Shown: positions 1-8,098 of the stretch, one piece after another
How positions within the stretch are numbered: the first letter of the stretch is position 1
Layout: each line of letters begins with the position of its first letter
Assembly (NCBI RefSeq): GCF_015550425.1
Contig: NZ_JADNAT010000013.1
Span: 45,872 to 109,871 of the forward strand
From: Clostridium sp. 1001275B_160808_H3
Lineage (GTDB): Bacteria > Bacillota > Clostridia > Clostridiales > Clostridiaceae
Direction of reading: 5' to 3'
DNA length: 64,000 bases
Notes under the pieces: model-generated
What the model saw: the letters and a program-made list of their open reading frames with translations, nothing else
Database searches by the model: none
What the model was told of the DNA's origin: nothing
Translations under genes and position numbers: made by a program

Positions 1-2
1 GC

Positions 3-59
3 ACTAGACAGGATATTAAGTCAAATGCGAGCAAGTGGGATAAATATGAGTTCGAGTAA
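3..59 (+). CDS. 3' end of an upstream phage gene (partial)
   Basis: The frame starting at base 3 is open to a stop at 57-59 and ends in residues SNASKWDKYEFE. It overlaps the start of the DnaC-like gene. Its place directly before a helicase loader suggests the tail of a DnaD-like replisome organiser, but only 18 residues are visible, so the family is inferred from position alone. Confidence 0.5.
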   Translation, partial: TRQDIKSNASKWDKYEFE

Positions 60-765
60 TCCGTATAAATGCCTTAAATGCAAAGATACAACTTGGATAG
101 CTGGAGAAGAAGGTTATAAAAGATGTGAATGTTATGAACTGGCGCATGTAGAAAGCTTGTGGGAAAACTTCGGTGTAAAACTAAAAGATATTAAACTCCT
201 TAGAGAATATGAGCCTTATAATGATTCAACTAAGAAAGTTAAAGAAAAAGCGGCAGAGTATATAAGAAATTTTGATGAAATAAAAAATACAAGAGAAAAT
301 GGTTTTGCATTACTTGGACAACCAGGAGCAGGGAAAACTCATATTGTACTAGCTATAGGCAAGGCACTATTAGAGAAGAAAATATCTGTGGTTTATATGC
401 CTTATTTAGAAGTTATAAAAGAACTTAAAGCATTAGCAATGTACCAGGAAGATTACGAGAAGTTATTAAGTAGATATACTAGGGCCAAAGTTTTAATAAT
501 AGATGATCTATTTAAAGATAAAGTTAAAAAGGGAAGAATTGCAGCAGAGTTAAGTGAAACAGATATGAAGCATATATATCCAATACTTAATTATAGATAT
601 TTAAATTACCTTCCAACAATAATATCAAGTGAATGTACTCCTAATATGCTTTTAGAGTTAGATGAAGCACTAGGAGGAAGGATATTAGAAACTACAGGGA
701 AAAGATTTAGCCTTACATTTAAGGAAGATTGTAATTATAGATTGAAAAAATTTATGAAGGAATAA
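25..765 (+). CDS. DnaC-like phage replicative helicase loader (AAA+ ATPase)
   Basis: This cytoplasmic ATPase should load the replicative helicase onto phage DNA. An N-terminal zinc-binding stretch (CLKC, then CEC, residues about 16-38) is followed by a Walker A motif GQPGAGKTH near residue 99 and a Walker B motif VLIIDDLF near residue 155, which is the DnaC/DnaI pattern. The length of about 240 residues is usual. The first ATG (25) has a distant AGGA. A second ATG at 46 gives a protein starting MSSSNPYKC and is an equally good start. The gene overlaps the end of the preceding gene and begins the early gene cluster seen here. Confidence 0.88.
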   Translation: MRASGINMSSSNPYKCLKCKDTTWIAGEEGYKRCECYELAHVESLWENFGVKLKDIKLLREYEPYNDSTKKVKEKAAEYIRNFDEIKNTRENGFALLGQPGAGKTHIVLAIGKALLEKKISVVYMPYLEVIKELKALAMYQEDYEKLLSRYTRAKVLIIDDLFKDKVKKGRIAAELSETDMKHIYPILNYRYLNYLPTIISSECTPNMLLELDEALGGRILETTGKRFSLTFKEDCNYRLKKFMKE

Positions 766-777
766 GGAGAGATAAAA

Positions 778-1347
778 ATGGATTTTAAATTGAAATGCAT
801 AAAAACTAAAAATTCACCAATTGCACCAGGAGCTAGTGCATACAAAGGTAAGATTTATATTTTTGAAGATGGAAGAACTACATGGGAGAATGGAAGTGAA
901 AGTTTTAGCTATGATTCAGCAGAAGATTTTTTTAAACATAATGTAAATCTTCGAGGTTATTTTGAGGAGATAAAAGAAGTGGAACTAACATTCAAAGAGG
1001 TTGTAGCAAATATAAAAGAGGGTGAAGTTTGGGAGAATGCAAGTTTAGCTAGAAATTTAAAAGAAATAAATAGAAAAGGAAGATTAATAAGATTTGTATT
1101 TACAGATACAGATAGGGGAAGTTTTGCTATAGATAATGATGATACATTCATACTTCAAAGAAAAGAATACATCTTCCAAGAAGCATTTAAGGCATATGAA
1201 GAAGGTAAAGAAATAGAGAGTATAAGTTATAGATATAAAATAATAAATGAGCAAGATAAATATTATTCAAAACTTGAAAAAGAATGGATAGATAATGATA
1301 CCTTTGACGTGGATGAAATAAAAGGCAAGTGGTATATAAATGACTAG
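778..1347 (+). CDS. hypothetical phage early protein
   Basis: I do not recognise this 189-residue protein. It is acidic, rich in aromatic residues and has no membrane segment or metal motif. Several short beta-rich blocks (for example KGKIYIFEDGRTTWENGSE near residue 23) suggest a small globular domain. It has a good ribosome site (GGAGAG) 12 bases after the helicase loader and overlaps the following HNH-like gene by 8 bases, so it belongs to the early operon. Confidence 0.75.
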   Translation: MDFKLKCIKTKNSPIAPGASAYKGKIYIFEDGRTTWENGSESFSYDSAEDFFKHNVNLRGYFEEIKEVELTFKEVVANIKEGEVWENASLARNLKEINRKGRLIRFVFTDTDRGSFAIDNDDTFILQRKEYIFQEAFKAYEEGKEIESISYRYKIINEQDKYYSKLEKEWIDNDTFDVDEIKGKWYIND

Positions 1348-1771
1348 AGAAATACATTTCTGCAGAGAATGTTATTCAAGCTATGGAGTAGAACTACATC
1401 ACATAATCTACAGGTCAGAAAATAAAAACTTAGAAAGATGTAAATTAAATTATGCTTATCTATGCCAGGAGCACCACAGAGGAACTTATGGAGTACATGG
1501 AAGTAAAGGGGCAAAACTTAATAGAAAACTTAAACTAGAATTTCAAAATAAATTAGAAGTAGTACTGGACAAGCAGTATTTAACTAAAGAAGAAATAAAT
1601 CAAGTATTACAAATATCAGATAAGGCAGTAAATAGGCTTTTAAAGCTTTTAACATTACAGAAGGGTAAATATGTTAGGGAAGATGTAATAAGGCAATGCA
1701 TGGGTGGTAGATTGATTATAGAGGAAGGTGTAAATAATGAGGGATATAAAAATCAAATTCTGGGATGTTGA
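1340..1771 (+). CDS. HNH-like zinc protein with C-terminal helical domain
   Basis: The N-terminus carries CRECY, then ELHHIIYRS, then CQEHHRGTYG, the spacing of a compact HNH/treble-clef nuclease fold found in phage early regions. The C-terminal half (TKEEINQVLQISDKAVNRLL and following) looks like a winged-helix or HTH module. Together they suggest a DNA-binding nuclease involved in recombination or replication. It overlaps both neighbours, which implies translational coupling in the early operon. Catalytic activity is inferred and the exact HNH subfamily is uncertain. Confidence 0.7.
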   Translation: MTREIHFCRECYSSYGVELHHIIYRSENKNLERCKLNYAYLCQEHHRGTYGVHGSKGAKLNRKLKLEFQNKLEVVLDKQYLTKEEINQVLQISDKAVNRLLKLLTLQKGKYVREDVIRQCMGGRLIIEEGVNNEGYKNQILGC

Positions 1772-2192
1772 AAATAAATGTATGCATCATTGGATAGAGA
1801 ACTTTGAAGAAATAGCAATTGTAAATGGGAAAATGAAACCAGTATTAAATAATTCTGTTTCTGATAATTGGAACTGGTACAAAAGAAGTTATGAATCTTT
1901 GCAATATACAGGACTTAAAGATAAGAATGGAAAAGAAATATACGAGGGAGATGTAATTAAACAAACATATCATAAGACAATAGGATATGGGGATAATGAA
2001 GAAAATTTTGAAGGCTACCATATAGGTGAAGTTGTTCTAATATCAAGTGGAGTATGTATAAAGAAACCTTTGATGTATGAAGTTGAAATAGACCAACTTG
2101 TAAAACTTGATGGTTATAAAAATGTAGCGGGATACAGAAGTGAAGTAATAGGCAATATATATGAAAATCCAGAATTGTTAGAAGGTAATTAA
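1737..2192 (+). CDS. YopX family phage protein
   Basis: The layout matches the YopX family of phage early proteins: an N-terminal IKFWDVENKCMHHW stretch, a central YTGLKDKNGKEIYEGDVIK block near residues 56-74 and a C-terminal VIGNIYENPELL block. Length (151) is typical. The function of YopX proteins is unknown; they are a marker of Firmicute phages. The ATG at 1737 follows GAGGAAGG and lies inside the end of the previous gene. Confidence 0.88.
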   Translation: MRDIKIKFWDVENKCMHHWIENFEEIAIVNGKMKPVLNNSVSDNWNWYKRSYESLQYTGLKDKNGKEIYEGDVIKQTYHKTIGYGDNEENFEGYHIGEVVLISSGVCIKKPLMYEVEIDQLVKLDGYKNVAGYRSEVIGNIYENPELLEGN

Positions 2193-2193
2193 T

Positions 2194-2538
2194 ATGAATC
2201 CTCAAAGATTAGTAGAAAGATTAGAACAATGTATAGCAGCACTTAGTAGAGGAAATACACAATTAAAGCAATTAGCCTTAAAGAAAGATGATACAGAGAA
2301 TAAGTATAGAATTGCTTTAAGAAAAGAAATGCTTAATTTGAAGTTAGCAGGATATAAGACAACTCTAATAAGTGATTTAGCAAAGGGAGAAGAAACAGTT
2401 GCTAAATTAAGATTAGAAAGAGATATAGCAAAGGATTCTTACTATGTATGTTTAAATGCTATGGATAACTTAAAGATAGAAATAGATTGTATTAGATCAC
2501 AATTAACATGGTTAAGAGTAGAGTTAAAGAATAGTTAG
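2194..2538 (+). CDS. hypothetical coiled-coil phage protein
   Basis: This 114-residue, Leu/Lys/Glu-rich protein is probably helical along most of its length (LVERLEQCIAALSRG at the start, heptad-like repeats after that). It starts two bases after the YopX gene stops. Similar small coiled-coil proteins occur among early genes of clostridial phages, with no known role. Confidence 0.72.
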   Translation: MNPQRLVERLEQCIAALSRGNTQLKQLALKKDDTENKYRIALRKEMLNLKLAGYKTTLISDLAKGEETVAKLRLERDIAKDSYYVCLNAMDNLKIEIDCIRSQLTWLRVELKNS

Positions 2539-2550
2539 GAGGATATAGGA

Positions 2551-2952
2551 ATGAAGAAGATTGAACTATATTTGGATGATGATTTTAAAGATATATTTCA
2601 AGATTGGGATGAAGTAAAAGTTTATAAAACGTTGTCTGTAGCTGATGATATTGACTTGTGGGGAAGGGCAATAAATTTAGAAGGTAAGTTCTATTCGATA
2701 TGTTGCTCACAAGGGAATAAATATATAATTAGAGAACTTGAACAATTTAATCCTGAAGAAGATGAGAATTGTGGAGAAGATGAAATTAAATGTCCTATAT
2801 GTGGATATGAAATCAGTGATAGTTGGGAATATAGTGACGATAGTGGGGAGCTTGAATGTTGTGGTTGTGGAGCTACTTTGGAATGGAGCAGGGAAGTAGA
2901 AGTGACATATTCAGCAGGAGTAAAGCAACCATTACAGGCAATAAAACTTTAA
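2551..2952 (+). CDS. hypothetical protein with C-terminal zinc ribbon
   Basis: The C-terminal third has CPICGYE and, about 25 residues later, CCGCGATLEW, two CxxC knuckles that form a zinc ribbon. The N-terminal half (starting MKKIELYLDDDFKDIF) is acidic and unassigned. Zinc ribbons in small phage proteins often mediate nucleic-acid or protein contacts, but no specific function can be given. An AGGAGG-type ribosome site precedes the ATG. Confidence 0.75.
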   Translation: MKKIELYLDDDFKDIFQDWDEVKVYKTLSVADDIDLWGRAINLEGKFYSICCSQGNKYIIRELEQFNPEEDENCGEDEIKCPICGYEISDSWEYSDDSGELECCGCGATLEWSREVEVTYSAGVKQPLQAIKL

Positions 2953-3050
2953 TTAGCAATTCAAACATAAGGGAGAATAGGAGTAAATCCAACATAGTTA
3001 TATATTCCTATTCTCATATAATAGTCAATTTCAATAAAGAAGGTGAGTAG

Positions 3051-3344
3051 ATGGATAGGAATTATGTAATTGTGTGTAATAGACATAAGAGTATATATGG
3101 AGGTTTATTGTTCTGGGGACAAAAAACAGAAGATAAGGAGAAAAGAAGTTTCGGAGGATATACAGGAGATATCAATAAGTGTGAGAGATATACATTAGAA
3201 GAAGCTATGAATAATGGTTATAACTTTCCCTTATACGGAAAGAGCTGCAACCACGATAATTTTCAAAAATATGATGATTTTGTAATTGAGATAAGAAGGT
3301 TAGAAAGATTGGGATATAGACCTATTACTATATATGTTAGATAA
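3051..3344 (+). CDS. hypothetical phage protein
   Basis: A 97-residue protein of unknown function with a compact N-terminal block (YVIVCNRHKSIYGGLLFWG) and a basic C-terminus (IRRLERLGYRPITIYVR). It follows a 98-base gap and has an AAGGTGAG ribosome site. I recognise no family. Confidence 0.7.
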   Translation: MDRNYVIVCNRHKSIYGGLLFWGQKTEDKEKRSFGGYTGDINKCERYTLEEAMNNGYNFPLYGKSCNHDNFQKYDDFVIEIRRLERLGYRPITIYVR

Positions 3345-3365
3345 AGAACTAAGAGAGGTGATTAG

Positions 3366-3689
3366 GTGACTAATAGTAAGCAAAAAGGAGCTAGAGGAGA
3401 AAGAGAATTATCTTCTAAGCTAAAAGAATATGGATACCAAACAAGAAGAGGTCAACAATATTGTGGTGCTAATGGTGATGCAGATGTAGTTGGATTACCT
3501 GGAATACACATTGAATGTAAGAGAGTAGAAAGACTTAATATATATGATGCTATAAGCCAAGCTAAGGCAGACAAGAAAGAGAATGAATTAGGAGCAGTAT
3601 TCCATAGAAAAGATAGGTCAGAATGGCTAGTAACAATGACCTTGGATGAATGGATGAAATTGTACAAGGGGGATTTAGAGAATGAGTGA
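3366..3689 (+). CDS. Holliday junction resolvase-like PDDEXK nuclease
   Basis: The protein begins with SKQKGARGERELSSKLKEYG and continues with GDADVVGLPGIHIECKR. The E, the D and the ExK (in IECK) form the PD-(D/E)xK core of Hjc/VRR-type resolvases. At 107 residues it is a minimal single-domain nuclease, probably resolving recombination intermediates of phage DNA before packaging. It starts with GTG after GAGAGGTGATTAG and overlaps the next gene by 8 bases. Confidence 0.85.
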   Translation: MTNSKQKGARGERELSSKLKEYGYQTRRGQQYCGANGDADVVGLPGIHIECKRVERLNIYDAISQAKADKKENELGAVFHRKDRSEWLVTMTLDEWMKLYKGDLENE

Positions 3690-4356
3690 GAAACCAATAT
3701 TATTCAACACAGAAATGGTTAAGGCAATAATTGAAGGACGAAAGACAGTTACTAGAAGAATTATTAAGAAAACTAATAACAAAGACTTCATAGGATTTGT
3801 AACATGTTCAGTTCCTAAAGGGGATGAAGGTAAAGTTGCTTTTGGTAGGGGAAGTTTAGAAGATATAGGCAATGCAAATATAGATGAATATGTAAGACCA
3901 CCTTATAAAGTAGGAGATATTCTTTATGTAAGAGAAACATGGAAGAAGTACACAAAAAGAATAGGCAAAGGTGAAAATTGCAGAATAGCTGAATTTTATG
4001 GATATAAAGCAGATGAGGATAAGAGAGGTAATCCATCAGAGTTTTATGAAGGAAACTGGAAACCAAGTATTCATATGCCTAAAGAAGCAGCAAGAATATT
4101 TTTAAAGGTAACTAATGTAAGAGTAGAAAGGCTACAAGATATTACTACAGAAGAGACCTTAAAAGAAGGAGTAATTCAAAGATTCCCTAATGTTAATGAT
4201 AAATATACCCCAGATGTATTAAGAGGTGGATTTATAGGGTTATGGAACAGCACAATAAAAGATAGTGATTATAATAATTATTCTTATAAAGCCAATCCAT
4301 GGGTATGGGTAATAGAGTTTGAAAGAATAGAAAAGGAGATTGAGAATAATGTGTGA
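3682..4356 (+). CDS. ASCH-like domain phage protein
   Basis: The N-terminus (ILFNTEMVKAIIEGRKTVTRR) followed by YKVGDILYVRETW is the signature of the ASCH-like proteins common in phage early regions, whose fold relates to RNA-binding PUA domains. At 224 residues it is of usual length. The biochemical role is not known. The gene contains the protospacer of CRISPR spacer 11 (3791-3826). The ATG follows a GGGGG ribosome site and overlaps the resolvase gene. Confidence 0.8.
   Translation: MSEKPILFNTEMVKAIIEGRKTVTRRIIKKTNNKDFIGFVTCSVPKGDEGKVAFGRGSLEDIGNANIDEYVRPPYKVGDILYVRETWKKYTKRIGKGENCRIAEFYGYKADEDKRGNPSEFYEGNWKPSIHMPKEAARIFLKVTNVRVERLQDITTEETLKEGVIQRFPNVNDKYTPDVLRGGFIGLWNSTIKDSDYNNYSYKANPWVWVIEFERIEKEIENNV
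3791..3826 (+). other. protospacer matched by CRISPR spacer 11
   Basis: Spacer 11 (63649-63684) aligns here on the plus strand at 30 of 36 bases, with mismatches at spacer positions 5, 12, 14, 23, 26 and 32. Four of these (5, 14, 23 and 26) are codon third positions of the ASCH-like gene (5, 14, 23 and 26) or otherwise conservative. The three bases before it (3788-3790) are TCA. The codon-like divergence points to a spacer taken from a relative of this phage. Confidence 0.8.
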
Positions 4357-4636
4357 TTGCATAAAGCAAATACAAGAAGATTTTAAAAAGTTACCAGAAA
4401 AGAATAAGGACTATGAGGGCAAGGAAATAGAAAGGGTTGAATTTCTATCAGGAGCTTTTATATTTGAAGGAAATAAGGTGGTATTAGAAACAGTTTCAGA
4501 AATTCAATTGCATATGAAGTATAAAAATAAAAAAGGTGAAATTAAAGAAAAGAAAAGCAAGGCTAATGTAAGCCATAGATATTGTCCGTTTTGCGGGAAG
4601 GCATATAAGGAGGAACTAACCAATGAGGAAGTATAG
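4349..4636 (+). CDS. hypothetical phage protein with zinc-binding ends
   Basis: I place the start at ATG 4349, nine bases after AAGGAG; an upstream TTG lies directly against the ribosome site and cannot be used. The 95-residue protein has CDC at its start and HRYCPFCGKAY near its end, likely a zinc knuckle, around an acidic/basic core. The function is unknown. It overlaps the preceding gene by 8 bases and the next by about 14. Confidence 0.7.
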   Translation: MCDCIKQIQEDFKKLPEKNKDYEGKEIERVEFLSGAFIFEGNKVVLETVSEIQLHMKYKNKKGEIKEKKSKANVSHRYCPFCGKAYKEELTNEEV

Positions 4637-4913
4637 AAGTGCATATTTAAAGCCATACATTAGAAGAAAAAACAAAAAAGATGTTAATTATAGAGATTGT
4701 GATTTTAGAACATACCTTAGATTATGTTTTCCATGGTTTAAGTATGTAATAGTGCAAAGGGGAACTAATCACATAATAGCTTGTGGAAGAAGTAAGGCAG
4801 AGTTAAAAATAGAGATATTTGCAGTTAGGAAAAATAAGGACTTTAAAAAGTGGACAAATAATGTAAAGAGAATGCAACAAAAAGCTTCACTGAGAATAAG
4901 AAGGGGGAAATAA
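4623..4913 (+). CDS. hypothetical basic phage protein
   Basis: A 96-residue, strongly basic protein (many Lys/Arg, for example YLKPYIRRKNKKD and a tail of SLRIRRGK) with an aromatic core LCFPWFKYVIV. The charge suggests nucleic-acid contact, but I recognise no family. The ATG follows AAGGAGG in the end of the preceding gene. Confidence 0.65.
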   Translation: MRKYRSAYLKPYIRRKNKKDVNYRDCDFRTYLRLCFPWFKYVIVQRGTNHIIACGRSKAELKIEIFAVRKNKDFKKWTNNVKRMQQKASLRIRRGK

Positions 4914-4916
4914 GTA

Positions 4917-5078
4917 ATGAGAAAAATAATTGTTGATTATTATTATGACTTTGCAGAAGTAAAGATTGAAGATAAAACTCAAATTGTATGTGTGGAAGAT
5001 TTAAGTGAGATTAAGATATTGATAGATTTTATAGGTGAAAATTTAGATATAGAGATAGAAGAAAGGAATTGTAATTAA
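4917..5078 (+). CDS. small acidic phage protein (53 aa)
   Basis: A short open frame beginning MRKIIVDYYYDFAEVKI fills the gap between the basic protein and ssb. It has a GGGGG ribosome site 8 bases upstream, and its stop shares one base with the ssb start, as in a coupled operon. It is acidic at its C-terminus and of unknown function. Confidence 0.65.
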   Translation: MRKIIVDYYYDFAEVKIEDKTQIVCVEDLSEIKILIDFIGENLDIEIEERNCN

Positions 5079-5488
5079 TGAATAAAGTAATACTTATTGG
5101 AAGATTAACAAAGGATCCAGAATTAAACTTTGCAGCAGGAACTGGAACAGCAGTATGCAGATTTGGGTTAGCAGTAACAAGACCTTTTAAAAAGGACGAG
5201 ACAGATTTTATAAATTGTATAGCCTTTGGGAAAACTGGTGAAACAATAGCACAATATTTAACTAAAGGTAGGCAACTAGCAGTAACAGGAAGTATAAGAA
5301 CAGGTAGTTATGATGCTAAAGATGGAACTAAGAGATATACAACTGATATAGTAGTAGATTCATTTGAGTTTATAGGAAATGGACAAGGCAATAACAAGCA
5401 AGACGGACCAACAAATAATGATGGAAATAATCAAGGTGGTTTTTATGATGATATGACACCAGAATACACAGAAGATTGTCCTTTCTGA
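5078..5488 (+). CDS. ssb: single-stranded DNA-binding protein
   Basis: The opening MNKVILIGRLTKDPEL, the central FINCIAFGKTGETIAQYLTK and GTKRYTTDIVVDSFEFI identify a bacterial-type SSB OB fold (residues 1-105). A Gly/Asn/Gln-rich linker leads to the acidic tip ending EDCPF, which recruits replication and repair partners. At 136 residues it is normal for a phage SSB. It protects single-stranded phage DNA during replication and recombination and sits with the resolvase and loader genes. Confidence 0.96.
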   Translation: MNKVILIGRLTKDPELNFAAGTGTAVCRFGLAVTRPFKKDETDFINCIAFGKTGETIAQYLTKGRQLAVTGSIRTGSYDAKDGTKRYTTDIVVDSFEFIGNGQGNNKQDGPTNNDGNNQGGFYDDMTPEYTEDCPF

Positions 5489-5661
5489 TGGAACAGTTAG
5501 GATTTAGTTTTATTAGATTCAAGGAAGAATGTACAGAACTTAATAGTAAATTTACTTTAGGTTCTGTATGGAACTTCTTATTTGAACATGAGAATAACTA
5601 CATTATAGAACTAGATGGTACTTTTTATGGTCCGTTAAAAGAGCGGTGTGAAAGACTATAG
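5488..5661 (+). CDS. small hypothetical phage protein (57 aa)
   Basis: The ATG at 5488 overlaps the ssb stop (TGATG), so translation is probably coupled to ssb; there is no separate strong ribosome site. The product (starting MEQLGFSFIRFKEECTEL) has no recognisable domain. Confidence 0.55.
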   Translation: MEQLGFSFIRFKEECTELNSKFTLGSVWNFLFEHENNYIIELDGTFYGPLKERCERL

Positions 5662-5669
5662 GAGGGAGT

Positions 5670-6473
5670 ATGAATAGGCAAGAGAGAAGAAAAAGAGATA
5701 GAGAAATAGATAAGGATAAAGATTTTGTTAAGAAGTTGTCAGCAAATGAAAGTAAGAGAATGAATGAAATTATAGATAAGATAACAAAAGATAAGGCAGA
5801 GCAAGCTATAAATTTGATATATGGAAGCTTTATATCGGTTTTAGTAAGTGAAGGATGTACATTTGAAGAAATAAGAAAAGTTCAGATATTAATGACAGAA
5901 TTTATACTAGATGAAAAAGAGAAAATGAAAATATTAGAAAAGGAGAATGTTGATATGACTAAGTTACAAAAGGAAGTTAGAGAATTTATGAAGGGATTAA
6001 TAGCACAAGGAAAGAACAGGAAGGAAGTTATCGAGGAAACTGTATTTAAATTTCCTAAGGCTACTAAGAATATGATTAATAGAATATTTGGTGAGATAGA
6101 TGATGAAAAAGTGTTAGAAGATGCAGCAGCTTATATTTTAGAAGATAACAAGAATATTAAAAAAGCTATAGAAAAAGAAGATGCAAAGAAGATAGCAGCA
6201 GAAGTAGCAAGACAATTAGAGAAGGAAGTATCAATAGAAGATCGTATTACCGATGTTGTCAAAAAGGCAGAAGCAAAAGAATCAGATACTTTAGAAGTAT
6301 TAGAGGAAGTTGTCATAAAAGAAGTTAAGTTAAAAGGTAGAAACGGTGTGTATGAAGCAAAAACAGGTGTAGGAGTAGCGTTGGAGAATGAAGGGTACAA
6401 ACTTGCATTTAAAGATATAACAGAATTAGAAAGCTTCTATGATGAATTTAAAAAGGTGTTTGGGAGGATATAA
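5670..6473 (+). CDS. hypothetical charged helical phage protein
   Basis: A 267-residue, highly charged protein with long predicted helices (for example EKENVDMTKLQKEVREFM and KKIAAEVARQLEKEVS). Blocks near residues 95-140 resemble a small HTH-like unit (KNRKEVIEETVFKFPKATK). No family is recognised. It has a strong GGAGGGAGT ribosome site and lies in the early operon, so a replication or regulatory role is possible but unproven. Confidence 0.7.
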   Translation: MNRQERRKRDREIDKDKDFVKKLSANESKRMNEIIDKITKDKAEQAINLIYGSFISVLVSEGCTFEEIRKVQILMTEFILDEKEKMKILEKENVDMTKLQKEVREFMKGLIAQGKNRKEVIEETVFKFPKATKNMINRIFGEIDDEKVLEDAAAYILEDNKNIKKAIEKEDAKKIAAEVARQLEKEVSIEDRITDVVKKAEAKESDTLEVLEEVVIKEVKLKGRNGVYEAKTGVGVALENEGYKLAFKDITELESFYDEFKKVFGRI

Positions 6474-6475
6474 GC

Positions 6476-6775
6476 ATGCCAAAGATAGGGAATGAGTTCG
6501 CTTCAAACATAGCAAGAGAATATATAGAAATTAACTTAGGAGTAATAACAGGAGAAGAGATAATAAGCAATTTAAGAAGAAAAACTAGTTTAAGCCATAA
6601 CACAATAAAAAATATTTTCAATGAGGTTATAAAAGAAAAATACGATGAAGCTAAAAGGAAATTGAAAGAGCGAATAAAGAAGGAAGAAATTAAGGTTGGA
6701 GAGGATTATTACAAGGGTAGAAAGAGAAGTTTCTTCATGATAGATGATTCTAAATTATATAGAGGAGTGATGTAA
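6476..6775 (+). CDS. hypothetical phage protein
   Basis: A 99-residue basic protein starting two bases after the previous gene. The segment ISNLRRKTSLSHNTIKNIFNEV resembles a helix-turn-helix, so DNA binding is possible. The C-terminus (GEDYYKGRKRSFFMIDDSKL) is unassigned. Confidence 0.65.
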   Translation: MPKIGNEFASNIAREYIEINLGVITGEEIISNLRRKTSLSHNTIKNIFNEVIKEKYDEAKRKLKERIKKEEIKVGEDYYKGRKRSFFMIDDSKLYRGVM

Positions 6776-7141
6776 ATGTTTCTAATTGGTATAGGGGTAT
6801 GGGTAATAGCAGTCATATTAATAATTATGTTTTTAAAAGGAGCAAGTGAAAAGGAAAGCGTTGCATTATTAAAGCCTTTAGATATGGAAAAGTCTAGTCT
6901 AGATGTAACTTTACATGATGAAATGAGAAAGTCTTACGAGGAAGATGAAGAATTTCATGAAGCTGTAATGAAAAAAGATATTGATAATGCTATTGAGGAA
7001 TTTTGGGACAGTGTACAAACAAAACTTAACTGCATGAATATGATTGAAATACCAACGGATATGATCTATAGAGATTTGGACAAACATATAAAGAAGATGA
7101 ATGAAAGAGGTTATGTGTTTAAGGAGCAACTAAATGAGTAG
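6776..7141 (+). CDS. hypothetical phage protein with N-terminal membrane anchor
   Basis: Residues 1-20 (FLIGIGVWVIAVILIIMFL) form one membrane helix; the remaining 100 residues are acidic and probably cytoplasmic. No family is recognised. It carries the protospacer of CRISPR spacer 7, so related phages encountered by this lineage carry the same gene. It abuts the preceding gene and overlaps the next by 8 bases. Confidence 0.7.
   Translation: MFLIGIGVWVIAVILIIMFLKGASEKESVALLKPLDMEKSSLDVTLHDEMRKSYEEDEEFHEAVMKKDIDNAIEEFWDSVQTKLNCMNMIEIPTDMIYRDLDKHIKKMNERGYVFKEQLNE
6922..6957 (-). other. protospacer matched by CRISPR spacer 7
   Basis: Spacer 7 (63386-63421) matches the minus strand here at 31 of 36 bases. 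Mismatches fall at spacer positions 1, 6, 21, 24 and 25. The bases 5' of the protospacer on the minus strand read TCA (plus-strand TGA at 6958-6960). Position 6 is known to be flipped out and tolerant in type I Cascade targets. Confidence 0.8.
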
Positions 7142-7364
7142 ATATGCTAAGAATGGTAAAGTTGCTAAAACTGGAGCAGTAGATAGTAAGTACTTTTGCA
7201 ATATAGATAAATTTGAGGAAGATATAGAATCTAAATTAGAAGCTACAAGTAAGTTTAAAGATGATATAAGGAAGTTAATATTAAAAAATCCTAACTTGAT
7301 AGAACAAAGGTATTTTAATACTGTAGAAGTTTTAAAGGAGCTTAAAGAAGAGTTCGGGATTTGA
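7134..7364 (+). CDS. small hypothetical phage protein
   Basis: A 76-residue basic-then-acidic protein (starting MSRYAKNGKVAKTGAVDSKYF) with an AAGGAG ribosome site inside the preceding gene. The pattern of a short basic N-terminus and a helical C-terminus (VEVLKELKEEFGI) gives no function. Confidence 0.65.
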   Translation: MSRYAKNGKVAKTGAVDSKYFCNIDKFEEDIESKLEATSKFKDDIRKLILKNPNLIEQRYFNTVEVLKELKEEFGI

Positions 7365-7421
7365 GAAAGTGAACGAGTAAATTGTAAATATTACGAAATA
7401 AAATAAATGGAGGTAAAGAAA

Positions 7422-7865
7422 ATGAAGAGAATAAATAGTATATGGTTTAACGAAGATGGTGATAGAGTTTGGGGGATAAAGAGTGCTTTCGTAAATGAAA
7501 AAGAATTTATCAAAGAAGTTAATAAAGAGCATTTAGAACTAACTGGATATGGTTGCATAGTTGAAGAAGTCGGTACAGATATATTTCTATCTGTAGATGA
7601 ACCATTAGAAGGAGAATACTTATATAGGTTGGCAGATTGTGGAGCTTCAGTTGAAACATTATATTATGCAGATTGTGAGAGTCTTGAAAATTATGATACT
7701 AAAGATGGCGATGAAACTGTAGAGATACAAGATGGAATTTTAATAAATTTAAAAGGTGAAAGAGTATATAAATGTGATATTTGTGAGCGTGTAATAACTC
7801 TTAATGATTATAAAAATAAAGATGGAATTTGTAATGAATGTGGAAATAATATTTCTGATAAATAG
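7422..7865 (+). CDS. hypothetical protein with C-terminal zinc knuckle
   Basis: I choose ATG 7422 because GGAGG lies correctly upstream of it; the earlier ATG at 7407 overlaps that ribosome site. The 147-residue product starts MKRINSIWFNEDGDRVW and ends with YKCDICERVITLND and CNECGNNI, two CxxC pairs of a zinc ribbon. It is acidic in between. The function is unknown. Confidence 0.72.
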   Translation: MKRINSIWFNEDGDRVWGIKSAFVNEKEFIKEVNKEHLELTGYGCIVEEVGTDIFLSVDEPLEGEYLYRLADCGASVETLYYADCESLENYDTKDGDETVEIQDGILINLKGERVYKCDICERVITLNDYKNKDGICNECGNNISDK

Positions 7866-7902
7866 TGCGTCATTCAGAAATATTGCAAAGGATGGAGAAG
7901 GT

Positions 7903-8040
7903 ATGGGAAAGATAAGTAAATCTATAGTTATCATTTGTATTGTTGTAATACTTTTAACATTAAGGATTAAGAAGAACGATGATGGTTTTATAGTTCAGTT
8001 TGGAATATGGCAGCTAATAAAAAGCTATTTAGGTATATAG
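7903..8040 (+). CDS. small single-pass membrane protein (45 aa)
   Basis: ATG 7903 follows GGAGAAGGT. The product starts MGKISKSIVIICIVVILLTL, one clear membrane helix, and has a short hydrophilic tail with a second weakly hydrophobic end. It ends the early cluster. The role is unknown; an inner-membrane phage peptide is all that can be said. Confidence 0.6.
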   Translation: MGKISKSIVIICIVVILLTLRIKKNDDGFIVQFGIWQLIKSYLGI

Positions 8041-8098
8041 ATGATAAAAAATATATTACGAGTGGATCTTATATGGTCCACTCTATAGGAGGGATTAA

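Noticed and set aside
2856-3050. Rightward open frame overlapping the zinc ribbon gene
   Set aside because: It is out of frame with the CxxC motifs and has no ribosome site.
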